DNA of 64,000 bases from Longimicrobiales bacterium (GCA_951828585.1 OX639991.1:3702001-3766000); one strand, 5' to 3'. Counted from the first letter of the stretch, positions 17,930 through 28,743 are shown. The notes: a model not told the origin generated them from the letters alone. A program made the numbers and translations.

Positions 17930-18510
17930 CGTTCGGGACAATCCCTTTCCCGCGTGCCCCAGAGCTTTACCCGGTTGAATGAAATGTCGGATTCCAGGCG
18001 GTCGCCCTCGATCTCGCACCCCGCCTCGCGCATGACCACGGTTACATCGCTCCAGACCCGATCGGAGTCCTGGGAGAAGTTCAGCACCTCGGTGCGGATC
18101 TCCCGGTCCTGGCCGGGTATGGTGAGCACCGCGTTCCCGACGGCCGTCAGCTCGTTCGTGGACATGTCGAAGCGCCCCCGGTCGGCGGTGATCGTGGCCC
18201 GCTGGCCACCCTGGTCGCCGAAGACGTGCAACGTCATCTGCATCACCCAGGTGTGCGTGGAATCGCTCCACATCAACATGCTGTCCGCCTCCAGCCGCGC
18301 CTCCCGGACGCCGTCCTTGGACATGTTGTGCGACACGCCGTACATGACGTCGTCGGCGGACGATTCCTCGAACTCCGTGCCGGCCGTGTCCTCGGCGTCG
18401 TTCAGGCAGGCCAGGGCCGCAACCGCGGCGAGGGTCGCGAGCTTCGCAGCCCGTGGACAAGATCCCCCCGGGAGTGACCGGGGCGGTGTCGGTCCCTTGC
18501 GCGCAGCCAT
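17926..18510 (-). CDS. lptC: LptC-type LPS export protein, lipoprotein-like N-terminus
   Basis: 194 residues, the usual LptC size. A hydrophobic N-terminal segment ends in AALAC (possible lipobox). The periplasmic beta-jellyroll follows, with VSHNMSKDGVREARLEADSM, TLHVFGDQGGQRATITADRGRFD, ELTAVGNAVLTIPGQDREIRTEVLNF and SDISFNRVKLWG, matching the YrbK/LptC repeat layout. Both ends overlap neighbours (kdsD and lptA) by ATG/TGA sharing. The first ~20 codons include a terminus of the dispersed repeat family (18446-18468), encoding GGSCPRAA just before the hydrophobic core, so the N-terminus was reshaped by a repeat or resembles it by chance. Confidence 0.82.
   Translation of the reverse strand: MAARKGPTPPRSLPGGSCPRAAKLATLAAVAALACLNDAEDTAGTEFEESSADDVMYGVSHNMSKDGVREARLEADSMLMWSDSTHTWVMQMTLHVFGDQGGQRATITADRGRFDMSTNELTAVGNAVLTIPGQDREIRTEVLNFSQDSDRVWSDVTVVMREAGCEIEGDRLESDISFNRVKLWGTRERDCPER
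18446..18468. repeat. Single terminus of the dispersed repeat inside lptC
   Basis: This 23-base stretch, beginning GCAGCCCGTGGACAAGATC, is identical (as reverse complement) to the right end of the repeat copy at 38975-38997. It lies within the coding sequence for the N-terminal part of LptC. Only one terminus is present. Confidence 0.7.
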
Positions 18511-19565
18511 CACACCGCTCCAGCCCGCAGGAGATCGTGCAGATGAACGATTCCGACCAGCCGGCCTTCGTCCACGACGGGCAATGCCATGATTCCGTAC
18601 TCCTCCATTCTGTGCACCGCAACCGCTCCCAGTTCCCCCGATGACGCCACCTTCGGCGACCGGGACATGAAATCGGATACCGGGGCGCCCAGGAAGTTCT
18701 CGTTGCGCTCCATGAATCTGGTCAAATCCCCCGCGGTCACAACGCCCACCACCGAGCGGTCCTCGTCGACGACCGGCACGGTTCCGCGCATGCGAGCCAG
18801 CGGCGCGATGATCTCTCGTGCCGTGCGATGTGGGAGGACAGCGGGGTAGTCTTCGGCCTCCATCACGTCCCGGACGCGCAGGGTCAGGCGGCGGCCCAGC
18901 GCGCCACCGGGGTGGATGCGCGCGAAGTCCCCCGAATCGAAACCCCGCCGCTTGAGCAGCGCGACGGCGAGCGCGTCTCCCATGGCGAGTGCGGCGGTGG
19001 TGGAGGTGGTGGGCGCGAGATCCAGGGGACACGCCTCGGTGGCCGCCCCGCAGTCGAGGACCGCCGCGGCCCGGCGTCCCAGGAGCGAATCCGGTCGGCC
19101 CGTCAGCGCCACGACGGGGACTTCGTGGCCATCGGCAAAGTCCAGCAGACCCTCCAGCTCGCGCGTGGTGCCGCTCTTCGACAGGACGATCATGACGTCC
19201 TGGCCGCCGACGATGCCCAGATCCCCGTGGAGTCCTTCGATCGGGTGGAGAAATCCCGCCGGTGTCCCGGTCGAGGTCAGGGTCGCGGCCACCTTGCGGG
19301 CGACCAGCCCCGACTTGCCGATCCCCGACACCACCACCCGGCCCCGGCAGGCGAAGACGAGGTCCACCGCGCGCACAAAGTCGGCCCCGAGACGCTCGGC
19401 CAACCCGGCCACCGCCTCGGCCTCGAGCCGCAGCACCCGGCGCCCCTCCTCGATCAGTTCCCGGTGCCTGGCGCCCCCCGGCGAGTCCGCCCCGCCGACC
19501 GGCGCACCGGCCTCGTTCCCGGCGCGGGACACCGTTTCAGACGCCACGGGCGCGACAGTACTCAT
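18510..19565 (-). CDS. kdsD: D-arabinose 5-phosphate isomerase
   Basis: 351 residues (family ~325-330). SIS domain: VVVSGIGKSGLVARKVAATLTSTGTPA, LHPIEGLHGDLGIV, VIVLSKSGTTREL, then APTTSTTAALAMGDALAVALL. Two CBS domains follow (RVRDVMEAEDYPAV and PVSDFMSRSPKVASSGE). It converts ribulose-5-P to arabinose-5-P, the first step toward Kdo. The N-terminal ~30 residues are Ala/Gly-rich and overlap the end of kdsC by 29 bases; a later start is possible. It shares its stop with the lptC start. Confidence 0.93.
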   Translation of the reverse strand: MSTVAPVASETVSRAGNEAGAPVGGADSPGGARHRELIEEGRRVLRLEAEAVAGLAERLGADFVRAVDLVFACRGRVVVSGIGKSGLVARKVAATLTSTGTPAGFLHPIEGLHGDLGIVGGQDVMIVLSKSGTTRELEGLLDFADGHEVPVVALTGRPDSLLGRRAAAVLDCGAATEACPLDLAPTTSTTAALAMGDALAVALLKRRGFDSGDFARIHPGGALGRRLTLRVRDVMEAEDYPAVLPHRTAREIIAPLARMRGTVPVVDEDRSVVGVVTAGDLTRFMERNENFLGAPVSDFMSRSPKVASSGELGAVAVHRMEEYGIMALPVVDEGRLVGIVHLHDLLRAGAV

Positions 19566-20100
19566 CGACCAGTCCGTCCCATTGTCCGCGGGCGCGCAGG
19601 AGCGCCTCGGCAAATTCCCGAACCGCCCCCCGCCCCCCTTCCCTCGAACTCTGCCAGGTGGCGACCCGGCGCACTTCCAGCACCCCGTTCGCCACCGTGG
19701 CGGCCAGTCCCACGCGCCTGAGCGCCGGGAGATCGGCCAGATCGTCACCCAGCAGCGCGACCTCTTCCCAGCCGACGCCCCGCGCGGCGAGGAGCTTTTC
19801 CAGCACGGGCACCTTTCGCGCACCGGCGTCCTGGTACACGTCCTCGATACCGAGTTCGCCGGCCCGGAGGTCCGTTGCCTCCGAGATCCTTCCGGACACG
19901 ATCGCCACATGTATGCCTGCATTGCGCATCATTCTGATTCCCAGGCCGTCCTGCACGTCGAACCGCTTGAATTCGGCCGTGTCTCCGTTGCTCACGCCGA
20001 TGTAGATCCCACCGTCGGTGAGTACACCGTCCACGTCCAGTACGACCAGCCGAATCCGGCGTGCGGTTGCCTCCGGTATCTCCATCGTGGCCCGGGTCAT
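19537..20100 (-). CDS. kdsC: 3-deoxy-D-manno-octulosonate 8-phosphate phosphatase
   Basis: 187 residues, HAD superfamily without a large cap, as expected of KdsC. Catalytic motif I is LVVLDVDGVLTDGG (nucleophile Asp and acid/base Asp). Motif II is VAIVSGRIS, and the metal-binding motif is ALLGDDLADL. It dephosphorylates Kdo-8-P. The ATG at 20100 overlaps the kdsA stop, giving the order kdsA-kdsC-kdsD in transcription. Confidence 0.93.
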   Translation of the reverse strand: MTRATMEIPEATARRIRLVVLDVDGVLTDGGIYIGVSNGDTAEFKRFDVQDGLGIRMMRNAGIHVAIVSGRISEATDLRAGELGIEDVYQDAGARKVPVLEKLLAARGVGWEEVALLGDDLADLPALRRVGLAATVANGVLEVRRVATWQSSREGGRGAVREFAEALLRARGQWDGLVDEYCRARGV

Positions 20101-20924
20101 ACTGCCACCAGGGGGGTCAGTGCCGCGCGGATCGCCACCACCTCGCGCAACAGCGGGATCAGCCGGTCGAGTGGGAGCATGTTGGTCGCGTCGGAAGGTG
20201 CCGAAGGCGGATCGGGGTGGACCTCCAGAAAGAGTCCGTCGCATCCCGCCGCCACCGCCCCCCGGACCAGCGCGCCGATGTGCTCGGGCGCCCCGCTGGT
20301 GGAGCCGTCCGCAAGTCCCGCCGGCTGCTGTACCGAGTGCGTGCCGTCGAAGACTACGGGGGCGCCGGTGGCCTGCCGCAGCCGCGAGAAGTTCCGCATG
20401 TCCACCACGAGGTCGCCGTAGCCGAACGACGTGCCCCGTTCGGTCACAAAGACCTGCCCGGCACCACCGGCGCGCACCTTCTCAACCGCGCCGGCCATCG
20501 CCCCGGGGGACATCCACTGTCCCTTCTTGACATTCACCGTCCTGCCCGTTTCGCCGGCCGCCACCAGCAGCGCCGTCTGGCGGCAAAGGAAGGCGGGGAT
20601 CTGGAGCACATCGGCCACCTCGGCGGCGGGGGCGGCCTGCGCCGGCTCGTGGATGTCCGTGAGGATGGGAAGGCCGGTCTCGTCACGGGCCCGTGCAAGC
20701 TGCTCGAGGCCGCGGCGCAGCCCCGGACCCCGCGCGGAGGCGAGGCGAGAGCGGTTGGCCTTGTCGAAGGAAGCCTTGAAGACAACCGGGATACCCAGTT
20801 CGCGGCCCGCCGCGCGGACGCCTCTCGCGACGGTGAGGTTGAGGTCGTCGTCCTCCAATACGCACGGGCCCGCAAAGAGGAAGAATGCACCGCCCTCGAC
20901 AACCGCCAGTCTTGAATCCGACAC
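20097..20924 (-). CDS. kdsA: 3-deoxy-8-phosphooctulonate synthase
   Basis: 275 residues, standard length. It condenses arabinose-5-P with phosphoenolpyruvate to Kdo-8-P. Conserved KDO8PS segments: FAGPCVLEDDDL, VFKASFDKANRS, LPILTDIHEPAQAAPAAEVADVLQIPAFLCRQTALL, VNVKKGQWMSP, FVTERGTSFGYGDLVVDMR, VVFDGTHSVQQPAG and FLEVHPDPPSAPSDATNML. The Cys in FLCRQT and residues in LEVHPDP suggest the metal-dependent subtype, but this was not aligned. It is 6 bases downstream of pyrG, a common pairing. Confidence 0.95.
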   Translation of the reverse strand: MSDSRLAVVEGGAFFLFAGPCVLEDDDLNLTVARGVRAAGRELGIPVVFKASFDKANRSRLASARGPGLRRGLEQLARARDETGLPILTDIHEPAQAAPAAEVADVLQIPAFLCRQTALLVAAGETGRTVNVKKGQWMSPGAMAGAVEKVRAGGAGQVFVTERGTSFGYGDLVVDMRNFSRLRQATGAPVVFDGTHSVQQPAGLADGSTSGAPEHIGALVRGAVAAGCDGLFLEVHPDPPSAPSDATNMLPLDRLIPLLREVVAIRAALTPLVAV

Positions 20925-20930
20925 GGTCGG

Positions 20931-22649
<1,719 letters not shown>

Positions 22650-22674
22650 CTATCCCCCGCTCCCGGTCCCGGCC

Positions 22675-23481
22675 TCATGCTACACCCGCCGTTTCGTTCC
22701 TGATGGCGGCCCGCACGCCGCCGGGTCCATATCCCATGGTCCGCAGACTCCGCTCCATCCGGGCCAGATCCTGTGGCGTGTCCACCCCCGCAGCCGCTTC
22801 CGCAACCAGCGCCACTCCGATCCGCATACCGTTCTCGAGGGCTCTAAGCTGTTCGAGGCCTTCTTCGACCTCCAGCGCCGAGCGCTCGAACCCGACCCAG
22901 CGCCCGAGAGCCTCCGGACCGTAGGCGTAGATGCCGACATGCCTGAGGTGCCGGCCCGGGCGCCAGGGCCGCTCTCCACCGGTCCCGTCGTGACCGTAGG
23001 GAATCGCGGCCCTTGAGAAGTATAACGCCCTGCCGCCGGTGGTCAGAACGACCTTGACCACCGACGGGTCCCGGCATTCCTCGGCATCGCGGACGGCGGT
23101 GGCGCAGGTCCCCGCTTCAAATCCGCTCTCGACCATCGCGACGGCCGCCCGGACCGTGTCGGGTGCCACCAGCGGTTCGTCGCCCTGGATGTTCACCACC
23201 ACGTCGAAGCTGTCCGAGAAGGGCTCGGCGACCTCCCAAACCCGGTCGCTGCCGGTGGGATGCCGTGAAGAAGTGAGAAAGACCTCCGCGCCGACTTTCC
23301 GGCACACGCCGGCCACCTCCTCGGAATCGGTCGCCACCACCACGCGGTTCAGGAATCCCATGCGGCGGGCCCGCTCCCAGACCCACAGGATAAGGGGCTT
23401 GCCGAGAAGGGGCTGAAGCGGTTTGCGGGGGAGACGGGAGGACCCAAGCCGCGCGGGGATGACCCCCAGGACGCGGTTCAC
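22675..23481 (-). CDS. kdsB: CMP-Kdo synthetase
   Basis: 268 residues, within the family range. It activates Kdo with CTP for lipid A core assembly. Motifs: VIPARLGSSRLPRKPLQPLLGKPLILWVWERA (nucleotide-binding loop), VVATDSEEVAGVCRKVGAEVFLTSSRHPTGSDRVWE and VVNIQGDEPLV, typical of 3-deoxy-manno-octulosonate cytidylyltransferase. It is the most upstream gene of the kds/lpt unit. The region before it (23482-23602) is a 121-base non-coding gap with no clear promoter. Confidence 0.94.
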   Translation of the reverse strand: MNRVLGVIPARLGSSRLPRKPLQPLLGKPLILWVWERARRMGFLNRVVVATDSEEVAGVCRKVGAEVFLTSSRHPTGSDRVWEVAEPFSDSFDVVVNIQGDEPLVAPDTVRAAVAMVESGFEAGTCATAVRDAEECRDPSVVKVVLTTGGRALYFSRAAIPYGHDGTGGERPWRPGRHLRHVGIYAYGPEALGRWVGFERSALEVEEGLEQLRALENGMRIGVALVAEAAAGVDTPQDLARMERSLRTMGYGPGGVRAAIRNETAGVA

Positions 23482-23602
23482 GAAAGCACCCCGGATGGGG
23501 CGCGAAGACCCGGATCATTGGTATGAATCACGGACCTAAATTTACCCGGGAACGGGGACGCTGGCAACAGGAAAGCGGGGGTTCGCGGGCTCTCGCGCGG
23601 CC

Positions 23603-24184
23603 TCAGTCCCGGGCGAGACCGAGAAAATTCCGAAGCAGTCGGCGCCCGCCCTCGGTGAACCACGACTCGGGATGAAACTGCACGCCCCACACGGGGTGCT
23701 TCCGGTGCCGAAGCGCCTGGATCTCGCCTCCGTCGGCGGGATCGGTGCTCCACGCGATCGGCTCCAGTCCCTGTGGCAGCGGCGCCGACGCAACCAGCGA
23801 GTGGTAGCGAGTCGCATGCATCGGCGATGGGATGCGGTCGAAGAGCGGGTCGCCGTTGTGGCGGATCGGGGAGACCTTGCCGTGGACGGTGCGGATGGCG
23901 CGGATCGTGCGCCCGCCGTACGCCTCCGCGATGGACTGGTGGCCAAGGCAGACACCGAGCGTGGGGGTCGAAGGCCCCAGCTCGCGGATGGCCTCCACGC
24001 TGACACCCGCCTCCGCCGGAGTGCACGGCCCGGGCGACACGACCAGCCGTCTGGTTCCCAGGCGTCTCAACTCCGCGGGGGTGACCTTGTCATTGCGGAA
24101 GACCCGTGGTTCTTCACCCAGCTCGCCCAGGATCTGGACCAGGTTCCAGGTGAACGAGTCGTAGTTGTCGATGACTGCCAGCAT
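23603..24184 (-). CDS. Glutamine amidotransferase, anthranilate / aminodeoxychorismate synthase component II
   Basis: 193 residues, standard TrpG/PabA size. Class I glutaminase with IDNYDSFTWNLVQ at the N-terminus, VVSPGPCTP, nucleophile Cys in LGVCLGHQSIAEAYGG, and the His/Glu pair in GVQFHPESWFTEGG. It delivers ammonia to TrpE or PabB. No component I gene is adjacent, so tryptophan and folate roles cannot be told apart. The ATG at 24184 fits the family start; an ATG four codons upstream is possible. The start faces the divergent zinc-ribbon gene. Confidence 0.88.
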   Translation of the reverse strand: MLAVIDNYDSFTWNLVQILGELGEEPRVFRNDKVTPAELRRLGTRRLVVSPGPCTPAEAGVSVEAIRELGPSTPTLGVCLGHQSIAEAYGGRTIRAIRTVHGKVSPIRHNGDPLFDRIPSPMHATRYHSLVASAPLPQGLEPIAWSTDPADGGEIQALRHRKHPVWGVQFHPESWFTEGGRRLLRNFLGLARD

Positions 24185-24227
24185 GGCCGCTCCCATCGGG
24201 TTTCGAACGCGTGGATGCCCCGTCGCG

Positions 24228-24233
24228 TATAAT
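24228..24233 (+). promoter_or_regulatory. Consensus -10 box for the zinc-ribbon membrane protein gene
   Basis: Perfect TATAAT about 12 bases before the preferred ATG (24246). Transcription would start near 24240, leaving a leader of only about six bases, so the mRNA may be almost leaderless. The -35 region is weak (TTCGAA at 24202-24207, spacing 20). Confidence 0.5.
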
Positions 24234-24245
24234 ATGCAGATCATC

Positions 24246-25271
24246 ATGAGCATGTACCGCAAGTGCCTAGTCTGCAGCCGCGACTTCGCCCCCAACGATG
24301 CCCTCGAGCACCTCGACCGGGGCCGCCGCGTCGCCTACGACCCCGCGCAGGGTCGTCTGTGGCTGATATGCCGCGCCTGTTCAAGATGGTCGCTGGTGCC
24401 GATGGAGTCGCGCTGGGAGGCGCTTGAGGAGCTGGAGAAGCTCGTGACGGACCAGGGCCGCACGCTGTCGAGCACCGACAACGTGGCGCTGCTGCGTGCC
24501 GGACCGCTGGAAGTGGTGCGAGTCGGCAGGGCGGAGCTGAGGGAGGAGGCGTGGTGGCGCTACGGGCAGGAACTGCGCCGGCGCAAGGAGCGGTATCGGA
24601 AGCTGTCGGTGGCTGGAACCGTTGGCGCGGCGGTGGCGATCGGGAGCTCCTGGGCCACCGGCGGCCTGAGCTTCGTGGGCGCGTGGCTCCTCTGGGAAAA
24701 CGCCCCCGGGCTCGTCACCGGGGGGGCGCGGCTGCTGCGTTTCGGGCGGACGGCGTGGCGGGGTCAAGGCGAGTGCGTGCGATGCGGCCGTGCGATCCAC
24801 CGGGTCGCGTACTCGAATCGCCAGGATGTTGTGCTCCGCGCCGAAGAGGAATCGGTCGAGGTCCTCGTCTATTGTCCCTTCTGCGGTGGGGATGAAGAGA
24901 GAGGGTTTCGCCTTTATGGCCAGGAGGCCAACCGCACCGTGCGGAAGCTCCTGGCCTACCACCACTTCGCGGGGGCATCGGAAGGACGGGTTGACAAGGC
25001 GGCCAGGCTGATCGAGGCGGCTGGCGGGCCGGCGCGGTTGCCATCCCGCATCCTGCGCAAGCCGACTCTGCTGGACGATGTCGGCCGTGTGGGCAGGGTC
25101 GCGCTCGAGATCGCGGTCCACGAAGAGCACGAGGCGCGACTGCTGTCGATGGAGGTGGCCGAGCTGGAGGCGCATTGGCGCCGGGAGGAGGAGTTGGCGC
25201 GAATCATGGATGGAGAGCTGACGCCGGGGCCGTTGTTGGGTGCGTTGCGGCGGCGGTTGCCGGGCGGTTAG
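24246..25271 (+). CDS. Uncharacterised zinc-ribbon membrane protein
   Basis: Function not recognised. 341 residues from the ATG at 24246. The N-terminus MSMYRKCLVCSRDF and a later ICRACSRW form a split CxxC...CxxC zinc site. A second pair of cysteine motifs, ECVRCGRAIH and YCPFCGGDEE, lies after two closely spaced hydrophobic segments (residues ~120-160, VAGTVGAAVAIGSSWATGG and LSFVGAWLLWENAPG). The C-terminal half is helical and charged. In-frame upstream ATGs (24165 and 24234) precede the TATAAT box or overlap the divergent trpG-like gene, so they are disfavoured. The stop overlaps the convergent nadE stop. Confidence 0.6.
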   Translation: MSMYRKCLVCSRDFAPNDALEHLDRGRRVAYDPAQGRLWLICRACSRWSLVPMESRWEALEELEKLVTDQGRTLSSTDNVALLRAGPLEVVRVGRAELREEAWWRYGQELRRRKERYRKLSVAGTVGAAVAIGSSWATGGLSFVGAWLLWENAPGLVTGGARLLRFGRTAWRGQGECVRCGRAIHRVAYSNRQDVVLRAEEESVEVLVYCPFCGGDEERGFRLYGQEANRTVRKLLAYHHFAGASEGRVDKAARLIEAAGGPARLPSRILRKPTLLDDVGRVGRVALEIAVHEEHEARLLSMEVAELEAHWRREEELARIMDGELTPGPLLGALRRRLPGG

Positions 25272-27052
25272 TAGTCCACCGGCCTCAGATACCCTTCCCC
25301 GATCGCGCTTTCGGAGAGGAGTGCCACGGTGGGCAGTTCACGCTTCCAGTGCGTCGACGAGAGCCGCTTCCAGACAATCGCCACCTCATCCCGGCGAAAT
25401 CCGAGCCGGACCATCGCGTCGACATCGCGGCCCGTCACCAGCCAGTGCAGGATCGGGTCCGCCAGGTGGTACGAAATACCGAGTTCGTCCTCGTCGTGGA
25501 TGCCCCGAACCAGGTCGGCGCTGGCCGGCTTCTCCACGATCTCCGAGGGAACCCCGAGGTAGCGCGCGAGTGCCCAGACCTGCGTCTTGAGGAGGTCGCC
25601 CAGAGGGTTAATCGGGGGTGAATCGTCGGCGTGCCATGTGAAGTAGCCGAGCAGGCGCTCGCTCTTGTTCCCGGTCCCCAGCGGGAGCGCGTCCAGCTTG
25701 GCCGACTGGTCGAAGAGGACCACCGCCCGCTGGCGCGCCATGATGTTCCCCCGCCGCATGGCCGTCACGTCGGGCTCGTGGGCCTCGATGTAGGCATCGA
25801 CCGCCCCGGTGATCTCGATCGTTCGCTCCCGCGCCCCCGCCGCCTCGATCACGAGCGCCCCATGGGAAAGGCTCTCGGGACTGGAGGTCGCGTACGGAAG
25901 GCGGAAGGCATACACGTTCTGCGGACCCAGCGCCCGGCACGCCAGGAAGAGCGAAACCGCCGAGTCCACTCCTCCCGACACACCGATCACGACCTTGGCG
26001 AAGCCGCGATGACGGACCACCTCCTCGCGTATGAACTCCACGAGAGCCCGCTCGACCATCGCCGGTTGGATGGCGAGGAGCTCGCGGTCCACCTCGCTGG
26101 GCCGGTCGCCGGTGCCTTCGGCCGGTGGGCCGGTCGCCTGGGCCGACACGGCGACGGGCCCTTGCACGCGTGCTCTGTCATGGGATCGATCACCGACACG
26201 CGACTCGTCGAGCGAGCGCTGCAGATGGGGCAGCGCCGTCCTCAGGTCGGACAGAAACGGCGACTCGGTGCGGACGCGCGTGATTTCATGCAGATCCAGG
26301 GCGACGGGAGTGCTCCCGTCACCGAAAAGGGGTCCCCGGCCCAGCAGTGCGCCGTCCGGCCCCCACGCCGTCGACCCCCCGGCGAAGAGCTTGCCCCCTT
26401 CGGACCCGGCCAGGTGCGACAGGAGGACGAAGACTCCGTGCTCTTTCGCGGTACGGGCCGCTATGCGATCCCATTCGGCCAGGTTGGCCGGACGCGACCG
26501 GGAGGCCTCGTAGCCGCGCGCCGGCGACGCACAGCCGCACAGAAGTAGGTCGGCGCCGTCGAGCGCGAGAATCGTCGGGGTCAGCGAGTGCCACAGGTCC
26601 TCGCAGATCATCATCCCCACTCTTCCAAAACGCGTCTCGAAGGCGCGCACCTCGCGGCCAGGCTCCACGAACCGGGCCTCCTCGAAGATTCCGTAGGTGG
26701 GAAGGAAGACCTTGCGGTGGACATGCACGATCTCGTACCTGCCATCGCCGGGCGTCAGGTACGCGATGCTGTTGCGAACGCTGGTGCGGCCACGCTCGTA
26801 GAAACCGATCACCACATCGCCGTCGCATCCATCGGGTGGGGCGCCCAATGCGTCCACCAGCCCCTCGGGCGAAAGGGCGACTTCGAGGGCGGCACCCTCG
26901 ACGAAGTACCCGGACAGCACCGTCTCCGGAAAGATTGCGATGTCGGCGCCCGGCACCAGCGCCTCGCGCACCGCCTCGATATTCGCCTGCACGTTGCCCT
27001 TGCGGGGTTTGACCTGACAGAGTACGGCCCGGAGCGAACGTCCGTCGTCCAT
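25268..27052 (-). CDS. nadE: Glutamine-dependent NAD+ synthetase
   Basis: 594 residues, two-domain form. The N-terminal nitrilase-like glutaminase has the Glu in IFPETVLSGYF (~residue 42), Lys in VHRKVFLPTYGIFEEARF and Cys in MMICEDLWHSL. The C-terminal synthetase has the ATP-pyrophosphatase P-loop VIGVSGGVDSAVSLF (~residue 355) and KSERLLGYFTWHADDSPPINPLGDLLKTQVWALARYLGVPSEIVEKPASADL. It converts nicotinate adenine dinucleotide to NAD+, taking ammonia from glutamine. The linker (residues ~285-320) is variable. It ends in TAA overlapping the convergent neighbour's stop. Confidence 0.94.
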   Translation of the reverse strand: MDDGRSLRAVLCQVKPRKGNVQANIEAVREALVPGADIAIFPETVLSGYFVEGAALEVALSPEGLVDALGAPPDGCDGDVVIGFYERGRTSVRNSIAYLTPGDGRYEIVHVHRKVFLPTYGIFEEARFVEPGREVRAFETRFGRVGMMICEDLWHSLTPTILALDGADLLLCGCASPARGYEASRSRPANLAEWDRIAARTAKEHGVFVLLSHLAGSEGGKLFAGGSTAWGPDGALLGRGPLFGDGSTPVALDLHEITRVRTESPFLSDLRTALPHLQRSLDESRVGDRSHDRARVQGPVAVSAQATGPPAEGTGDRPSEVDRELLAIQPAMVERALVEFIREEVVRHRGFAKVVIGVSGGVDSAVSLFLACRALGPQNVYAFRLPYATSSPESLSHGALVIEAAGARERTIEITGAVDAYIEAHEPDVTAMRRGNIMARQRAVVLFDQSAKLDALPLGTGNKSERLLGYFTWHADDSPPINPLGDLLKTQVWALARYLGVPSEIVEKPASADLVRGIHDEDELGISYHLADPILHWLVTGRDVDAMVRLGFRRDEVAIVWKRLSSTHWKRELPTVALLSESAIGEGYLRPVDY

Positions 27053-27086
27053 GTGATTCCTCGACCGTGCGAGAGGGAATTGCCAC

Positions 27087-27099
27087 CGGGTAGTACCCG
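27087..27099. promoter_or_regulatory. Palindrome in the nadE / S41-protease divergent promoter region
   Basis: CGGGTA-G-TACCCG, a perfect 13-base palindrome, lies in the 104-base space between the divergent nadE and protease starts. It could be an operator for either promoter, but the regulator is unknown. Confidence 0.3.
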
Positions 27100-27156
27100 T
27101 AGCGGCACATATTCCCTAATCTAGAAGGTACGCCCTCACCCACAATCGAAAGTTCC

Positions 27157-28743
27157 ATGCACCGTATCCGTCATTTCCCGGTTGCCTCGGTCGTCCTCCT
27201 CCTTCTCGGGGCTCCGGCTGCCGGCCAGGAGACCAAAGCCCGCAAGGACGTCCTGGAGACCGACGAGGCCCAGGTCTTCCTCGAGGCGTTCCTCGCAATC
27301 TCCCGGTCCCACGCGTCGGCACTCAGCGACTCCGCGCTCTGGGAACGCGCCATCGCGGGCCTGATCGAGCAGCTCGACGACCCGTACGCGACCGTCTTCA
27401 CCCCGGTCGAGTACGACCAGTTCCAGGAGCAGACCACCGGAAATTACGCGGGAATCGGCGTCCAGATCGGTCGGCTTGGGGCGCGGGTGACCGTGACGGC
27501 GGTGTTCCGGGGCTATCCGGCGGACGGCGCGGGCATGATGGTGGGCGATCGCATCGTGTGGGTGGAGGGCCACGACGCCAGCGACTGGACGCTGGATCAG
27601 GCGCGGGACTCGATCCGCGGCCTTCCCGGCACGGTGGTGCGGATCCGGGTGGCGCGCGACGGGATCCAGGACCCGATTCCCATGGACATCTTGCGGGACA
27701 ACGTCCACGTCTCGGCCATGGAGGCCATCTACATCGAAGATGGGGTGGCCCATATCGCCATTGACCGGATCGCGCGGGGCGTGGCTGCCGAACTCGCGGA
27801 GACCCTGGTCGAATACGAGGACGCGAACTCGGTGATCATGGATCTGCGGCGCAACCCGGGGGGATACCTGGACGAGGCACTGCAGCTGGTCGACCTCCTG
27901 CTGGCGCCTGGGCAGACCCTGGCGAGTGCCGAGGGGATCAACGACTGGGGCGAGGTGGAACGCCAGAGCTGGCCGGCCCGCTCTCCACCCTTCCTGTCCG
28001 ACAAGCCGTTGATCGTCCTGGTGGACGAGTTCAGCGCTTCCGCGGCGGAAATTATCGCGGGGGCCCTGCAGGACCATGACCGGGCGGTCGTGGTGGGGCA
28101 GCGCACATTCGGCAAGGGTGTGGTACAGACGGTGTATCCCCTGCCCGCCGGACGCCGGATCAGGATTACGACCGGGTCGTGGTTCACCCCGCTGGGCCGG
28201 TCGCTGCAGCGAGCCCGCCACCATGACGGCACGTTGGTGGCCGAGGACGAGACGAACATCGAACAGGTAGCGACCGCTTCGGGCAGACTGCTTCGCACCG
28301 GCGGCGGCGTCTTCCCCGACCTGGAGGTGCCGGTGGACCTGCCGAAGGAGGAGGAGTTGGCTCTACTCAACGAAGCCAACCGGGTGCAGGTGCCCATCAA
28401 CGTCCGGATCGAGGAGTACGCCTTCGAACTCGCCAAGGACGCGATCGAAGCCGGACGGGCCGACCGTCTGCCACCGTCGACCTTCGACGATCTAGCGCGC
28501 GGTCTCGTCGAGGCGGGAATGGATCCGGAGGTCGTCAACAACCCGGTGGCCAGAGCCTACCTCGACTGGAGGACCCAGGTGCGTTACCTCGACCGGGCGG
28601 ACGCGCGCAGCCTCGCCCTGCTGGTCCAGTCCGAGCGGGACACCGCGTTGGCCGAGGCGTTGCGGCTGGCACGTTCCGCGCGCACACCGGGGGACCTGTT
28701 TACGCTCGTGCGACAGGAAGCCGAAGGGTCGTCCGGGAAGTAG
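27157..28743 (+). CDS. S41-family C-terminal processing peptidase with PDZ domain
   Basis: 528 residues. Signal peptide (MHRIRHFPVASVVLLLLGAP, cleavage near AAGQ). N-terminal helical region (residues ~25-90) containing the family QLDDPYATVFTP segment. PDZ domain (~95-175) with YAGIGVQIG and GVGDR-like VGDRIVWVEGHDA. The protease core has IMDLRRNPGGYLDEAL, catalytic Ser in LVDEFSASAAEIIAGALQ and Lys in VVGQRTFGKGVVQTVYPL. It is a periplasmic CtpA/Prc-type serine protease, probably acting on envelope protein C-termini. The long C-terminal helical part (~390-528) follows the core. It is transcribed alone. Confidence 0.9.
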   Translation: MHRIRHFPVASVVLLLLGAPAAGQETKARKDVLETDEAQVFLEAFLAISRSHASALSDSALWERAIAGLIEQLDDPYATVFTPVEYDQFQEQTTGNYAGIGVQIGRLGARVTVTAVFRGYPADGAGMMVGDRIVWVEGHDASDWTLDQARDSIRGLPGTVVRIRVARDGIQDPIPMDILRDNVHVSAMEAIYIEDGVAHIAIDRIARGVAAELAETLVEYEDANSVIMDLRRNPGGYLDEALQLVDLLLAPGQTLASAEGINDWGEVERQSWPARSPPFLSDKPLIVLVDEFSASAAEIIAGALQDHDRAVVVGQRTFGKGVVQTVYPLPAGRRIRITTGSWFTPLGRSLQRARHHDGTLVAEDETNIEQVATASGRLLRTGGGVFPDLEVPVDLPKEEELALLNEANRVQVPINVRIEEYAFELAKDAIEAGRADRLPPSTFDDLARGLVEAGMDPEVVNNPVARAYLDWRTQVRYLDRADARSLALLVQSERDTALAEALRLARSARTPGDLFTLVRQEAEGSSGK

